From positions 382,975-446,974 of the forward strand of contig CAZWKQ010000001.1 of assembly GCA_964634005.1 (NCBI GenBank): DNA of 64,000 bases. The letters run 5' to 3'. This DNA is from CAZWKQ01 sp964634005 (lineage in GTDB: Bacteria; Bacteroidota; Bacteroidia; Bacteroidales; JACABE01). Below the pieces are notes generated by a model. It saw nothing but the letters and a program-made list of their open reading frames with translations, was not told where the DNA came from and made no database searches. Shown here piece after piece: positions 53,501 through 61,933 of the stretch (positions are counted from its first letter, which is position 1; each line of letters opens with the position of its first letter). A program made the translations under genes and the position numbers.

Positions 53501-53892
53501 TCTATTAACTGTATAGAAACGTCATCGGAAGATTTTTCAAGATTTTTTAACTGAAGTATGTTTAATAGTTTATCTTTTACATTTGAGAAATGAGTTCCTA
53601 TTATTTCTGATGCCTGTTCGTAAGAAATAATTTTCCCTATCCTGTACAACTTCAACAATGGGATAATAAAAAACTTAATTATTATTATTGTAGAAACCGA
53701 AATAAAAGAGAAAAAAAGTATGGCCCTTGTTTGTGAATTGAACCATCCGTAGTACTCAAGGACGTTTAACAACAAGAAAACAACCGCTATGAGCGATATA
53801 GCATATATCAACCCGCGTAAGAGCTTATTCTTGTAATACTTTCGAATAAACTCATCTAATTTTTTTATAAGCAGATTGTAATCGTTTTCCAT
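50515..53892 (-). CDS. Giant coiled-coil membrane protein, DUF4175-like
   Basis: A 1125-residue protein. Three membrane helices lie in the first 180 residues (about 26-45, 55-75, 155-172), then a beta-rich extracytoplasmic region (180-500) with several Ig-like strands. Residues about 505-1040 form a very long charged coiled coil rich in Lys, Glu, Gln and Met (KKIDEEILKKQEELEKLFENI, KMQEMQMENEMEQMGEDVETI). It ends NEYFYNFK. The layout matches DUF4175, a family without a known role. The operon partners are an RsbW-like ATPase and ybeY. A second parS-like sequence lies within it. Confidence 0.75.
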   Translation of the reverse strand: MENDYNLLIKKLDEFIRKYYKNKLLRGLIYAISLIAVVFLLLNVLEYYGWFNSQTRAILFFSFISVSTIIIIKFFIIPLLKLYRIGKIISYEQASEIIGTHFSNVKDKLLNILQLKNLEKSSDDVSIQLIEAGINQKISEIKLVPFLKAIDLKSNLKFLKYIYLPLFIIIVILLFKPDIITNASERIVNYNTFYEKPAPFSFNIKNSSMETLQFSDFQLNVEVNGNEIPSQIYVINDGVKFLMEKVNTVTFKYTFKNIQKNTVFQLFAADILSKPYTINVIPKPIITNFIIELIYPKYIGKNNEIIENNGDLVVPYGTKIIWNFVTRETSELTFLLEDKNIILNKNKNELFTISQFAFKSFNYSIKPKNSKFLNSDSVLYNVNVVPDAYPSISIQEAKDTLNDFVSYFKGDIKDDYGFSKLNFHYKLINKEDTSIKTEKEINIPININTNQQDFYYFFDISSLNISPGDEITYYFEVFDNDAINGPKSAKSQQMYYKAPTIKEIEKQTEENNKQIKSQIEKTILEANKLIKQVKDLNRKLIDKKTLSWEEKKQIKDLLDKQSEIKESIEQIKLQNKENTVKEQQFKKIDEEILKKQEELEKLFENIMNDEMKKMFEELQKLMENIDKNKVGDMLEKIKMNTEDISRQLDRNLELFKQLDFEKKLTESIEKLDKLAKEQQKLAEETAEGKKKTEELIKKQNELNQEFEEIKNKFNELEQKNKELENPNQFKRDINKENSISQEQKNSTDALKDGKSGKASKSQNNAAKQMQELADKMQEMQMENEMEQMGEDVETIRAILKNLIKISFKQEALLNKTQATSVRDPKYQEVINEQSQIKDDLKMVEDSLIALSKRQIRVQPVINKEISDINNNLEKTLNDLLAMNTIAYINTLQNQNAVSRQQYIMTAVNNLALLLNESMENMKKEMNSMKKKSGKGNSSCSKPGSGKNSQKSMKSMRQLQEELNKQIEQLKKGNKPDGQKTTQGQTMSEQLARMAAQQEAIRRQMQQYIDELKKNGEKPSNSLNELMNQMEKTETDLVNKIISQETLNRQKEILTRLLEHEKAEQKREQEERRESNEAKEQKYSNPNSFFQYNRLKANEQELLRNVQPAFNSYYKTKVNEYFYNFK
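52906..52921. promoter_or_regulatory. parS: Second parS-like site, inside the DUF4175-like gene
   Basis: TGTTTCACGTGTAACA, again 15 of 16 identical to the parS consensus (one mismatch in the right arm). It lies in coding sequence (VTRETS codons), 3.5 kb from the first site. Confidence 0.65.
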
Positions 53893-53933
53893 TATTAACC
53901 CCTTAGAATAACGTAAAATTTGAAGAAAATGTT

Positions 53934-55472
53934 TTAAGAAATATTTTTTGTTTTTATGGAATTTATACCATTGTTAATCCTTTTAACAGTTTCTTCTTTC
54001 CCAATAAGTTCTATTATGGAAAATAAATCAGGACCTTTTCCTTCCCCAACAATAACAAGGCGTAAACAATTCATTATTTGACCTGTATTTAAGTTATTGC
54101 TTTGAATATAGTCCATAACCAAATCATGCAAAACCGTTTTTTCGAATTGATTTTGTTCATTAAATTTTGAACATATAGCATTTAGATGAAAATCAGTATC
54201 TTCTTTCCACCGTTTTTTAATAATTTGTTCATCGTAGTTTACGGGAGCTTCAAAAAAGAAGTGAGTATTATGCCACAAATCATCTATAAAACTAATCCTG
54301 TCCTTAACTAAATCGCATATTAAAGCAAGTTTTGAAATATCGATATTAATTCCTTTTTCAATCAAAACAGGATTAAATTTTTCGGCCAATACTGTACCGC
54401 TTAGTTTTCGTATATATTGCTGGTTGAACCATTTAGCTTTTTCGAGATCGAACTTGGCACCTGATTTACTAACCCTGCTGATAGAAAATTCTTTAATAAG
54501 TTCATCCATAGTAAATATTTCTTGATTAGTACCCGGATTCCAGCCTAAAAATGCAAGAATATTTATTACAGCCTCGGGGAAATAACCTGTTTCGCGGTAT
54601 CCTGATAATATTTCGCCGGTTTTTTCGTCTTTCCATTGTAGAGGGAAAACGGGAAATCCGAGTCTATCGCCGTCTCTTTTACTCAACTTTCCGTTTCCGT
54701 CGGGTTTTAGCAATAGGGGCAAATGTGCAAATTCGGGCATAGTATCTTCCCATGAGAATGCTTTATAAAGCATAACGTGCAAAGGAGCCGACGGAAGCCA
54801 TTCTTCGCCTCTTATAACGTGACTTATTTCCATCAAATGGTCATCAACAACATTTGCCAAATGATAAGTTGGCATACCATCCGATTTGAATAAAACTTTA
54901 TCGTCAAGCAATCCCGAATTAACCACTACCCTACCCCTTATCAGGTCGTTTATGACGATATCTTCATTTTCGGGCATTTTAAAGCGTATAACAAACGGAA
55001 TACCCTTTTTAATATAATCTGTTACCTCGCCCTCAGAAAGTGTGAGAGAATTCTTTAAAATAAGTCTTGTTTTGTTGTCGTATTGAAACTGTTTTTTGTC
55101 GTTCTCGTAATTTTTTCTAATCACCTCCAATTCTTCGGGTGTATCGAAAGCGTAATAAGCCCATCCTTTCGAAACAAGTTCCTCGGCATATTTTCTGTAT
55201 ATATGTTTTCTGTCGGATTGGCGATAAGGAGCAAAAGGTCCTCCTACGTGCACACCTTCATCGAATTTTATTCCAAGCCAAGTTAATGATTCAATAATAT
55301 ATTCCTCGGCACCGGGAACAAATCGTGTTTGATCTGTATCTTCTATTCTTAGAACCATTGCACCGTTGTTTTGTCGTGCAAAAAGGAAATTATACAATGC
55401 TGTTCTAACTCCGCCAATATGCAAAGGACCTGTCGGACTTGGTGCAAATCTTACTCTTACTTTTCTATCCAT
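53934..55472 (-). CDS. gltX: Glutamyl-tRNA synthetase
   Basis: A 512-residue class I synthetase. HIGH motif in FAPSPTGPLHIGGVRTAL near residue 9 and KMSKS-type KLSKRDGDRLG near 263, VIRGEEWLPSAPLHVMLY between. The C-terminal anticodon-binding domain follows with FDLEKAKWFNQQYI. Attaches glutamate to tRNA-Glu in the cytoplasm. A -7 element lies 18 nt before its ATG; a run of plain sequence separates it from the DUF4175-like gene. Nothing unusual is seen. Confidence 0.96.
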   Translation of the reverse strand: MDRKVRVRFAPSPTGPLHIGGVRTALYNFLFARQNNGAMVLRIEDTDQTRFVPGAEEYIIESLTWLGIKFDEGVHVGGPFAPYRQSDRKHIYRKYAEELVSKGWAYYAFDTPEELEVIRKNYENDKKQFQYDNKTRLILKNSLTLSEGEVTDYIKKGIPFVIRFKMPENEDIVINDLIRGRVVVNSGLLDDKVLFKSDGMPTYHLANVVDDHLMEISHVIRGEEWLPSAPLHVMLYKAFSWEDTMPEFAHLPLLLKPDGNGKLSKRDGDRLGFPVFPLQWKDEKTGEILSGYRETGYFPEAVINILAFLGWNPGTNQEIFTMDELIKEFSISRVSKSGAKFDLEKAKWFNQQYIRKLSGTVLAEKFNPVLIEKGINIDISKLALICDLVKDRISFIDDLWHNTHFFFEAPVNYDEQIIKKRWKEDTDFHLNAICSKFNEQNQFEKTVLHDLVMDYIQSNNLNTGQIMNCLRLVIVGEGKGPDLFSIIELIGKEETVKRINNGINSIKTKNIS

Positions 55473-55489
55473 GAATTTTTTGTTTTGTG

Positions 55490-55497
55490 CAAAGATA
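55490..55497 (-). promoter_or_regulatory. -7 promoter element (TATCTTTG) for gltX
   Basis: Perfect TAnnTTTG on the minus strand, 17 nt before the ATG at 55472; no -33 box recognised. Confidence 0.45.
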
Positions 55498-55634
55498 GTA
55501 AAATGAGTAATAATGCCGATTTTAAAAAATTGTATTATTATTGATTACACAATCGATGGTTTATCGGAAAAACGCTTATTAAAGTCTTAAAATTGAATTA
55601 AATAAATTCTAATTTATTCAATATCAGAACTATC

Positions 55635-58097
55635 TTACCTTATTTCGGCACCTAATTTTTGCTTAAATGAATTTATAAGCTTGTTCATTATCGAATCTAT
55701 TTGATTGTCTGTTAGTGTTTTTTCCGAATCCTGGATAATAAAGCTAACGGCATAGGATTTCTTTTCGGCTCCAATTTTTTCTCCTTCGTAAACATCAAAT
55801 AAATTAACCGATTTAAGCAATTTTCTTTCGGTACTCCAAGCTATTTTGCTTATTTCCGAAAAATTAACACTTTTATCGACAAGTAATGCTAAATCTCGTC
55901 TTACCTCCGGAAATTTGGGCAATTCGTTGAAAACAGGATCTTTTACAGGCATCATTTTTAAAACTAATTCCCAGTTTATATCGGCATAAAATACTGCTTG
56001 TTCTATATCAAATCTCGTTAAAACATCTTTGTTTACTTCTCCTATTTCAATAACTACTTTGTTATTTGAAGAGTATGTCAAACTTTGAATAAAAATTTCA
56101 TTTTCAACTTGCTGTAAGATTAATGAATCAGCGTTTATTCTCAGTCTTTTTAAAATATTTAATAAAAACGATTTTAAATGATAAAAGTCAGATTTTTGAG
56201 TTTTGGTATGCCAGTTTTCATTGTTAACATTTCCGGTAATGAATAACGATAAATGTTGCTCCTCCGTAAAACGTTTAGTTACTTCTTCATCAGCAGACTT
56301 TTCGGGATTGAATTTATATATGTTTCCGAATTCAAAAATTTTAAGATTGGTAATTTTACGATTTATATTGTAAGCAATTGTTTGAAGGCCTCCATATAAC
56401 AACGTTTGACGCATCACATCAAGCTCTTTGCTAAGAGGATTTAGGATTTTAACATTATTCTGCGAAAGGAAGATATTGCTATTTGTTGTATAATGAGAAC
56501 TTGTAAGCGAATTATTCATTATTTCATAAAAACCATTAGAAACAAGAAAATCAGAAATAATATTTTTAATTATTTCTTTGTCAGGTTTAGCTGAATATGA
56601 AATGCTTGTTATAAGTTTGTCGTTAATTTCAATATTGTTATAGCCGTATATTCGGAGTATCTCTTCAATAACATCAATTTCTCGTGTAACATCAACCTTG
56701 TTTGTGGGAATTTTAATTTTTAAACCTTTATCCGATTCATTAAGAATTTCCATTCCCAATGTATTTAATATTGATTTAATAGTTTGTTTATCAATTACTT
56801 TTCCGATAATTTTGAAAATATTTTGATAATTAATATCAACATTAATAGGATTTATACAAACAGGATAAACATCTTGTATTTCAGAAACAATTTTACCTCC
56901 AGCAATTTCTTTAATAAGTAATGCAGCTCTTTTCAAAGCATATATAGTAATATTGGGGTCGGCACCTCTTTCAAATCTGAACGAAGCATCAGTTTTTAAT
57001 CCGTGATATTTAGATGTTTTCCTTATGTTTGTTGGGTTAAAATAAGCACTTTCAATAAAAATATTTTTTGTATAAAAATTTACACCTGAACTAATTCCGC
57101 CAAAAACACCGGCTATACATAACGGTTTTTGTGTATCGCATATCATTAAATCATCAGAATTCAATTTTCTGATAACTCCATCAAGAGTTTGAAATTCTGT
57201 ATTTTCAGGTAATTTTTTTACTATAATTTTTTGTCCTTCAATTTTATCGCTATCGAAAGCATGCAAAGGATGCCCTGTTTCAAAAAGCACATAATTAGTA
57301 ATATCTACAATATTGTTTATAGGACGCGCCCCAATTGCAAGAAGACGATTTTTTAGCCAATCGGGAGATTCTTTAATTGTAACTCCTTCAATTGTTATAC
57401 CCGAATATCTAGGGCAAGCCTCAATATCGTCAATTTGGACTTCAATTTTATTTTTGGACGAATAATCTGAAGCAAAAGTCGAAACATCGGGAATAATTAG
57501 TTTTAAATTCTTATGTTCTTTTAAATTTATGACAGCTGCAATATCTCTGGCTACGCCAATGTGAGAAGTAGCATCTGCCCTGTTTGGGGTTAATCCAATT
57601 TCGAAAATATAGTCATCTTCAATGTTGAAAAATTCCTTAGCAGATATACCAACCTCAACCTTATCATCTAAAATCATTATTCCGTCATGGGATTTGCCAA
57701 CACCTAACTCATCTTCGGCACATATCATACCTTCTGAAACAATACCACGAATTTTTGTTTGTTTTATTACAAATTCATCATCACCATTAAATAATCTTGT
57801 ACCTATTGTTGCTACAAGTACTTTTTGCCCTACTGCAACATTTGGCGCCCCACAAACTATATTCAAAGGTTTGTCTTGCCCAACATCTACGGTAGTTACG
57901 CTTAATTTATCGGCATTAGGATGTTTCTCACAGGTTAATATCTTTCCCGTAAATACTCCTTTTAAACCCCCTTTTATTGTTTCTATTTTTTCAAGACTTT
58001 CTACCTCCAATCCGCAATTTGTAAGGATACCAGAAATTTCTTCTGCACTAAAATCAATATTAATGTACTGTTTTAGCCAATTGTAAGATATTTTCAT
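55635..58097 (-). CDS. pheT: Phenylalanyl-tRNA synthetase beta subunit
   Basis: An 820-residue multidomain protein. N-terminal ISYNWLKQYINIDFSAEEISGIL, then the EMAP-like OB fold (HPNADKLSVTTVDVG), the B3/B4 editing region with ARPINNIVDITNYVLFETGHPLHAFD (read in parts), the B5 domain with RFERGADPN and VIEEILRIYGYNNI, and the C-terminal FDX-ACB anticodon domain with FPEVRRDLALLVD. With PheS it makes Phe-tRNA and edits Tyr-tRNA(Phe). pheS is not in the window, as often in Bacteroidota. Confidence 0.96.
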   Translation of the reverse strand: MKISYNWLKQYINIDFSAEEISGILTNCGLEVESLEKIETIKGGLKGVFTGKILTCEKHPNADKLSVTTVDVGQDKPLNIVCGAPNVAVGQKVLVATIGTRLFNGDDEFVIKQTKIRGIVSEGMICAEDELGVGKSHDGIMILDDKVEVGISAKEFFNIEDDYIFEIGLTPNRADATSHIGVARDIAAVINLKEHKNLKLIIPDVSTFASDYSSKNKIEVQIDDIEACPRYSGITIEGVTIKESPDWLKNRLLAIGARPINNIVDITNYVLFETGHPLHAFDSDKIEGQKIIVKKLPENTEFQTLDGVIRKLNSDDLMICDTQKPLCIAGVFGGISSGVNFYTKNIFIESAYFNPTNIRKTSKYHGLKTDASFRFERGADPNITIYALKRAALLIKEIAGGKIVSEIQDVYPVCINPINVDINYQNIFKIIGKVIDKQTIKSILNTLGMEILNESDKGLKIKIPTNKVDVTREIDVIEEILRIYGYNNIEINDKLITSISYSAKPDKEIIKNIISDFLVSNGFYEIMNNSLTSSHYTTNSNIFLSQNNVKILNPLSKELDVMRQTLLYGGLQTIAYNINRKITNLKIFEFGNIYKFNPEKSADEEVTKRFTEEQHLSLFITGNVNNENWHTKTQKSDFYHLKSFLLNILKRLRINADSLILQQVENEIFIQSLTYSSNNKVVIEIGEVNKDVLTRFDIEQAVFYADINWELVLKMMPVKDPVFNELPKFPEVRRDLALLVDKSVNFSEISKIAWSTERKLLKSVNLFDVYEGEKIGAEKKSYAVSFIIQDSEKTLTDNQIDSIMNKLINSFKQKLGAEIR

Positions 58098-58116
58098 TGT
58101 GTAAAATTTTATAATG

Positions 58117-58124
58117 CAAAAGTA
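58117..58124 (-). promoter_or_regulatory. -7 promoter element (TACTTTTG) for pheT
   Basis: Perfect TAnnTTTG on the minus strand, 19 nt before the ATG at 58097; leader about 13 nt; no -33 box found. Confidence 0.45.
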
Positions 58125-58293
58125 AGGAATAATGTAAAATATGAAACCTTTTAAATTATCTTATTGCGAATGAAACATTAAAAAGCAATAAATTAAGGAA
58201 AATAATCATTAAAAGAGTGAAAGCTATTGTAATAAAGAACTTTTAATTATTAACAAGAATAAAGTCGAGTTAAATTCAATAAAAGAGCTTTGA

Positions 58294-58497
58294 TTACTTT
58301 TTATTTTTAAGGGTTTTGTTTTCAATAATTTTTTTAAGACAATTTTCACAAAGACAATCGTTGTAGTTTTTTTTTAATAATGATAATATCTCTGTAGGAA
58401 TTTTAATTTGCGAACACCAGCAAATATCAGAATTTTTGCAAGTAAAAACAGAATTACAAATAGGACAAATCTTAAGAATATCTGATTGTTCCGGCAT
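58294..58497 (-). CDS. Cys-rich CWC family protein
   Basis: A 67-residue protein with KICPICNSVFTCKNSDICWCSQIKIP (read in parts), which has the CPxC, FxC and CWC spacing of the Cys_rich_CWC family, then a second pair CLCENCLKK. Eight cysteines suggest two bound zinc ions. Function is unknown. It lies 7 bp after atpC on the same strand and is probably part of the atpD-atpC transcript. Confidence 0.8.
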   Translation of the reverse strand: MPEQSDILKICPICNSVFTCKNSDICWCSQIKIPTEILSLLKKNYNDCLCENCLKKIIENKTLKNKK

Positions 58498-58504
58498 CAG
58501 AATA

Positions 58505-58747
58505 CTAATCGGCTAAAACTAAAATTTTATTATCAAGAACCTCAACAATTCCACCTTTAATATCAAAATAAAGTGTATTATTTTGCTGGTCGTAAATTTT
58601 AATTTTACCCTTTTTAAGTGCGGCAATTAAAGGAGCATGATTGTTTAAAACTTCGAAAGATCCATCCAAACCGGGTAACTGAGCAAGCTTTACAATACCG
58701 GAATAAATAGTTTCGTCAGGAGTAACAATTTCGATATTCATATTCAA
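58505..58747 (-). CDS. atpC: F1Fo ATP synthase subunit epsilon
   Basis: An 80-residue protein: MNIEIVTPDETIYSG, then AQLPGLDGSFEVLNNHAPLIAALKKGKI (read in parts). This is the N-terminal beta-sandwich of epsilon alone; the C-terminal helical hairpin that inhibits the enzyme in many bacteria is missing, as in other Bacteroidota. It sits at the foot of the central stalk. It starts 4 bp after the atpD stop. Confidence 0.95.
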   Translation of the reverse strand: MNMNIEIVTPDETIYSGIVKLAQLPGLDGSFEVLNNHAPLIAALKKGKIKIYDQQNNTLYFDIKGGIVEVLDNKILVLAD

Positions 58748-58751
58748 TAAT

Positions 58752-60263
58752 TTATTGATTAGCTTCAGCCAGCAGTTTTTTACCTTTTTCTATAGCATCT
58801 TCAATTGTTCCTACAAGATTAAAAGCAGCTTCGGGATATTCATCAACTTCGCCGTCCATAATCATATTGAATCCTTTAATAGTATCTTCTATTGATACAA
58901 AAACACCTTTAAGACCGGTAAATTGTTCTGCTACATGGAAAGGCTGTGATAAGAAACGCTGAACCCTTCTTGCACGGTGAACAATAAGCTTATCTTCTTC
59001 GGATAGTTCATCCATACCAAGAATAGCAATAATATCTTGCAATTCTTTATAACGTTGTAATATTTCTTTTACTCTCTGTGCACATTTATAATGTTCTTCA
59101 CCAACTATATCTGGTGATAAGATTCTTGAAGTTGATTCGAGAGGATTAACAGCAGGATAAATACCTAATTCGGATATTTTGCGATCGAGAACAGTAGTAG
59201 CATCAAGGTGAGCAAAAGTAGTGGCAGGTGCAGGGTCAGTCAAGTCATCGGCTGGAACATAAACAGCCTGAACAGAAGTAATAGAACCCCTTTTTGTAGA
59301 AGTAATACGTTCTTGCATAATACCCATTTCGGTTGCAAGAGTGGGCTGATAACCAACAGCAGAAGGCATACGCCCTAATAATGCAGATACTTCAGAACCG
59401 GCTTGAGTAAAACGGAAAATATTATCAATAAAAAATAAAATATCTCTTCCACCTGATTTTTCATCCCCATCTCTAAAATATTCTGCTAAAGTTAAACCCG
59501 AAAGAGCAACACGAGCACGAGCACCGGGAGGTTCATTCATTTGACCGAATACAAGAGTTGCCTGAGATTTAAGCAGTTCTTCGTGATCTATTTTACTTAA
59601 ATCCCATCCTCCTTTTTCCATACTTTCTAAAAATGCATCACCATATCTTATTACTCCCGATTCTATCATCTCTCTCAATAAATCATTTCCCTCACGTGTT
59701 CGTTCTCCTACACCGGCAAATACCGACAGACCTGAGTAATTCTTTGCAATATTGTTGATTAATTCCATTATAATAACAGTTTTACCAACACCAGCTCCAC
59801 CAAACAAGCCTATTTTACCTCCTTTTGAATAAGGTTCAATCAAATCTATTACTTTAACTCCGGTATAAAGAATTTCTTTTGTGGTTGATAAATTCTCAAA
59901 TCGTGGAGGATCTCGATGTATAGGGTAACTTGCTTTCTTTTCAACCTCTCCTATCCCATCTATTGCCTTACCAATTACGTTAAATAATCTTCCATTTATA
60001 TTTTCACCAATTGGCATAGAAATTGGCTCTCCTGTAGCAATTACTTCCAAACCCCTTTTTAAACCATCAGTAGAATCCATAGCTATAGTTCTAACTGTGT
60101 TTTCTCCTATATCTTGCTGGCATTCCAGTACAATTACTTCACCGTCTTCTGTTCTTACTTCAAGAGCATCATATATATTAGGAATATCTTTTTCACTTTC
60201 GAAAGATACATCTATAACAGCTCCAATAATTTGCGAAATTTTACCTTTACTTTTAACCGACAT
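58752..60263 (-). CDS. atpD: F1Fo ATP synthase subunit beta
   Basis: A 503-residue catalytic subunit. P-loop GGAGVGKTVIIMELI near residue 155, VFAGVGERTREGNDL with the catalytic Glu near 190, the DELSEED-type motif GMDELSEEDKLIV near 412, and PSAVGYQPTLATEMG in the catalytic interface. It makes ATP with subunits alpha, gamma and epsilon. Only atpD and atpC are here; the remaining subunits must lie elsewhere, which is the usual split in many Bacteroidota. The start at 60263 is the only one that fits the family N-terminus. Confidence 0.97.
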   Translation of the reverse strand: MSVKSKGKISQIIGAVIDVSFESEKDIPNIYDALEVRTEDGEVIVLECQQDIGENTVRTIAMDSTDGLKRGLEVIATGEPISMPIGENINGRLFNVIGKAIDGIGEVEKKASYPIHRDPPRFENLSTTKEILYTGVKVIDLIEPYSKGGKIGLFGGAGVGKTVIIMELINNIAKNYSGLSVFAGVGERTREGNDLLREMIESGVIRYGDAFLESMEKGGWDLSKIDHEELLKSQATLVFGQMNEPPGARARVALSGLTLAEYFRDGDEKSGGRDILFFIDNIFRFTQAGSEVSALLGRMPSAVGYQPTLATEMGIMQERITSTKRGSITSVQAVYVPADDLTDPAPATTFAHLDATTVLDRKISELGIYPAVNPLESTSRILSPDIVGEEHYKCAQRVKEILQRYKELQDIIAILGMDELSEEDKLIVHRARRVQRFLSQPFHVAEQFTGLKGVFVSIEDTIKGFNMIMDGEVDEYPEAAFNLVGTIEDAIEKGKKLLAEANQ

Positions 60264-60445
60264 AGCTAAAATATTGATATTTTTAATTTATTGTTTTAAA
60301 AACTTTGCGAAAATACTATTTATTTGAATATTTATAAAATTTTGTTAGGTTTTTTTATTCCTAAAAATAAACATTTTATAAAAGCTTTTGTTCTGAATTT
60401 CATAAAAATAAATAGAAATTTATTCGAATTTAGATTTTGATTATT

Positions 60446-60453
60446 TAATTTTG
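60446..60453 (+). promoter_or_regulatory. TAATTTTG element reading into the IS
   Basis: Perfect TAnnTTTG 21 bp outside the left inverted repeat, pointing towards the transposase. No -33 box is found; it may be chance in AT-rich sequence. Confidence 0.25.
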
Positions 60454-60474
60454 AATAGATACCCGGATTTTAAG

Positions 60475-61561
60475 TGTATTATTAAGTTTCTTTCCTAACG
60501 TTTTTTATATTTGATAAATTTTAAATAAGGAAAGAAAATGAACCAAAAATCAGAACAAAAAGTAATTCAACACAAGATGTCGGTGTTAGAATTAGCACAA
60601 GCACTTGGAAATATTTCGGAGGCTTGTAAAAGAAGAGGGGTAAGTCGCACTCAATTTTATGAGTGGAAAAGGCGATTTCAGACACATGGTATAGAAGGAC
60701 TAAAAGACTTACCTCCCATACCCAAAAACCATCCTTTTACTACGCCTAAGGATACTGTAAATCGGATTAAAGAACTTGCATTAAGTTATCCTTCGAAAGG
60801 TTGCAAGTATATAGAACATTTGCTGATGACGGAGGGTAAGAAGGTAAGTTCGGTAACCATCCAAAAACATTTGGACGAAATGGGTTTGGGTAAGCGTTAC
60901 GATCGCTGGTTAGCCCTCGAGCAACTTGCCGCCGGGAGCCCTCAAAAGCTCTCGGGCGAGCAAGTTGCATTTATTGAAAGGCAGAATCCCCAGTTTAGAG
61001 AACGACATGTTGAATCTTCTCAACCAGGAGAATTACTCAATCAGGATACGTTTTATGTAGGAATACTCAAAGGGGTAGGAAAAGTATATCTGCACGCTGT
61101 AGTAGATACTTATTGCAGCTTTGCTTTTGGCTTTTTGCATTTTAATAAACGTCCCGAAGCGGCTGTGGCCGTGATACATAATGAAGTATTACCTTTTTAT
61201 AAAAAATACAATATTAAAGTTCAACATATCCTTACCGATAATGGCCCTGAGTTTAAAGGAACTGAAAATCACCCTTACGAATTATATTTAGAACTAAACG
61301 ACATTCATCATCGATTTACAAAGGTGCGTTCCCCACAAACTAATGGATTTATTGAACGATTCAACCGTACTGTATTGGATGAATTTTTCCGTATTAAGTT
61401 CAGAGAAAAAATTTATGAGCAAATCGACGAACTCCAAAAAGATTTAGACGAATGGCTGAATTTATATAACTACCAAAGGCCCCATCAAGGGTACCGCAAT
61501 ATGGGTAAAAAACCAATTGAAAATATTCTAAAATTTGTAAACAAAGAAACTTAAATATACA
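60475..61561 (+). mobile_element. Complete IS481-type insertion sequence
   Basis: 1087 bp bounded by 19-bp inverted repeats: left TGTATTATTAAGTTTCTTT (60475-60493) and right, on the minus strand, TGTATATTTAAGTTTCTTT (61543-61561), 17 of 19 identical, with the TGT...ACA ends common in IS481. It holds one intact transposase gene. No clear target-site duplication: the flanking bases are TTTTAAG on the left and GACAAAA on the right. Confidence 0.88.
60538..61554 (+). CDS. IS481-family DDE transposase
   Basis: A 338-residue transposase. N-terminal helix-turn-helix (MSVLELAQALGNISEACKRRGVSRTQFYEWKRR, read in parts, residues 14-46), a second winged HTH (about 85-115), then the rve-type catalytic domain with LLNQDTFYVG (first Asp), ILTDNGPEFKG (second Asp) and TNGFIERFNRTVLDEFF (Glu). 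The end QRPHQGYRNMGKKPIENI is typical of IS481. It starts 45 bp inside the left repeat, ends within the right repeat and appears intact, so the element may be active. Confidence 0.94.
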   Translation: MNQKSEQKVIQHKMSVLELAQALGNISEACKRRGVSRTQFYEWKRRFQTHGIEGLKDLPPIPKNHPFTTPKDTVNRIKELALSYPSKGCKYIEHLLMTEGKKVSSVTIQKHLDEMGLGKRYDRWLALEQLAAGSPQKLSGEQVAFIERQNPQFRERHVESSQPGELLNQDTFYVGILKGVGKVYLHAVVDTYCSFAFGFLHFNKRPEAAVAVIHNEVLPFYKKYNIKVQHILTDNGPEFKGTENHPYELYLELNDIHHRFTKVRSPQTNGFIERFNRTVLDEFFRIKFREKIYEQIDELQKDLDEWLNLYNYQRPHQGYRNMGKKPIENILKFVNKET

Positions 61562-61579
61562 GACAAAAAAATGCTAAAT

Positions 61580-61627
61580 TTGGAAAATTTAACAAAAATT
61601 CTTGAAAAATTAATATTGAAACTCATT
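61580..61627. repeat. 48-bp direct repeat, copy 1
   Basis: Begins TTGGAAAATTTAACAAAAAT and ends GAAACTCATT; identical over 48 bp to 63555-63602. It starts 18 bp after the IS right end, and the similarity extends imperfectly back into that end. Confidence 0.95.
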
Positions 61628-61829
61628 TAATATTTTTTCAAAAACTATCAAGTGTAAATTTGTTATCAATTCACAAAAAGGCATGCCTATTAAGTTAATA
61701 TTAATTCTTTAAAAAGTTTGACATAAAAATCAGAAAAATGTAACTGGACTTTATGAAATACATTCTTTTCTATTAAAGAAGTTTACTGCTCTATAAATAA
61801 TTTTAATAAATTTGTTTAGTTTTGCTAAT

Positions 61830-61904
61830 TGTAGTATGAGCTTTCAGCGAAATGAAACTACAAAAATAAAGAAAGGAAGTTGTATAGCTTCCTTTTCTTT
61901 TTTT
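61830..61904 (+). ncRNA. Candidate small RNA of about 75 nt
   Basis: Within the 372-bp gene-free region 61562-61933. A -7 element TAGTTTTG (61817-61824) precedes a nested hairpin, outer TTGTAGT/ACTACAA (61829-61835 and 61857-61863), inner TTTC/GAAA. A terminator follows, AAAGGAAG/CTTCCTTT (61872-61879 and 61888-61895) with a T-run. No -33 box. The second hairpin may instead terminate the convergent TlpA-like gene. Confidence 0.4.
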
Positions 61905-61933
61905 AAATAATAGACAACTGTAATTTTTTATTA

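Noticed and set aside
59693..59702. CACGTG core within atpD as a third parS candidate
   Set aside because: Only the central hexamer matches; the flanking bases differ from the consensus at most positions.
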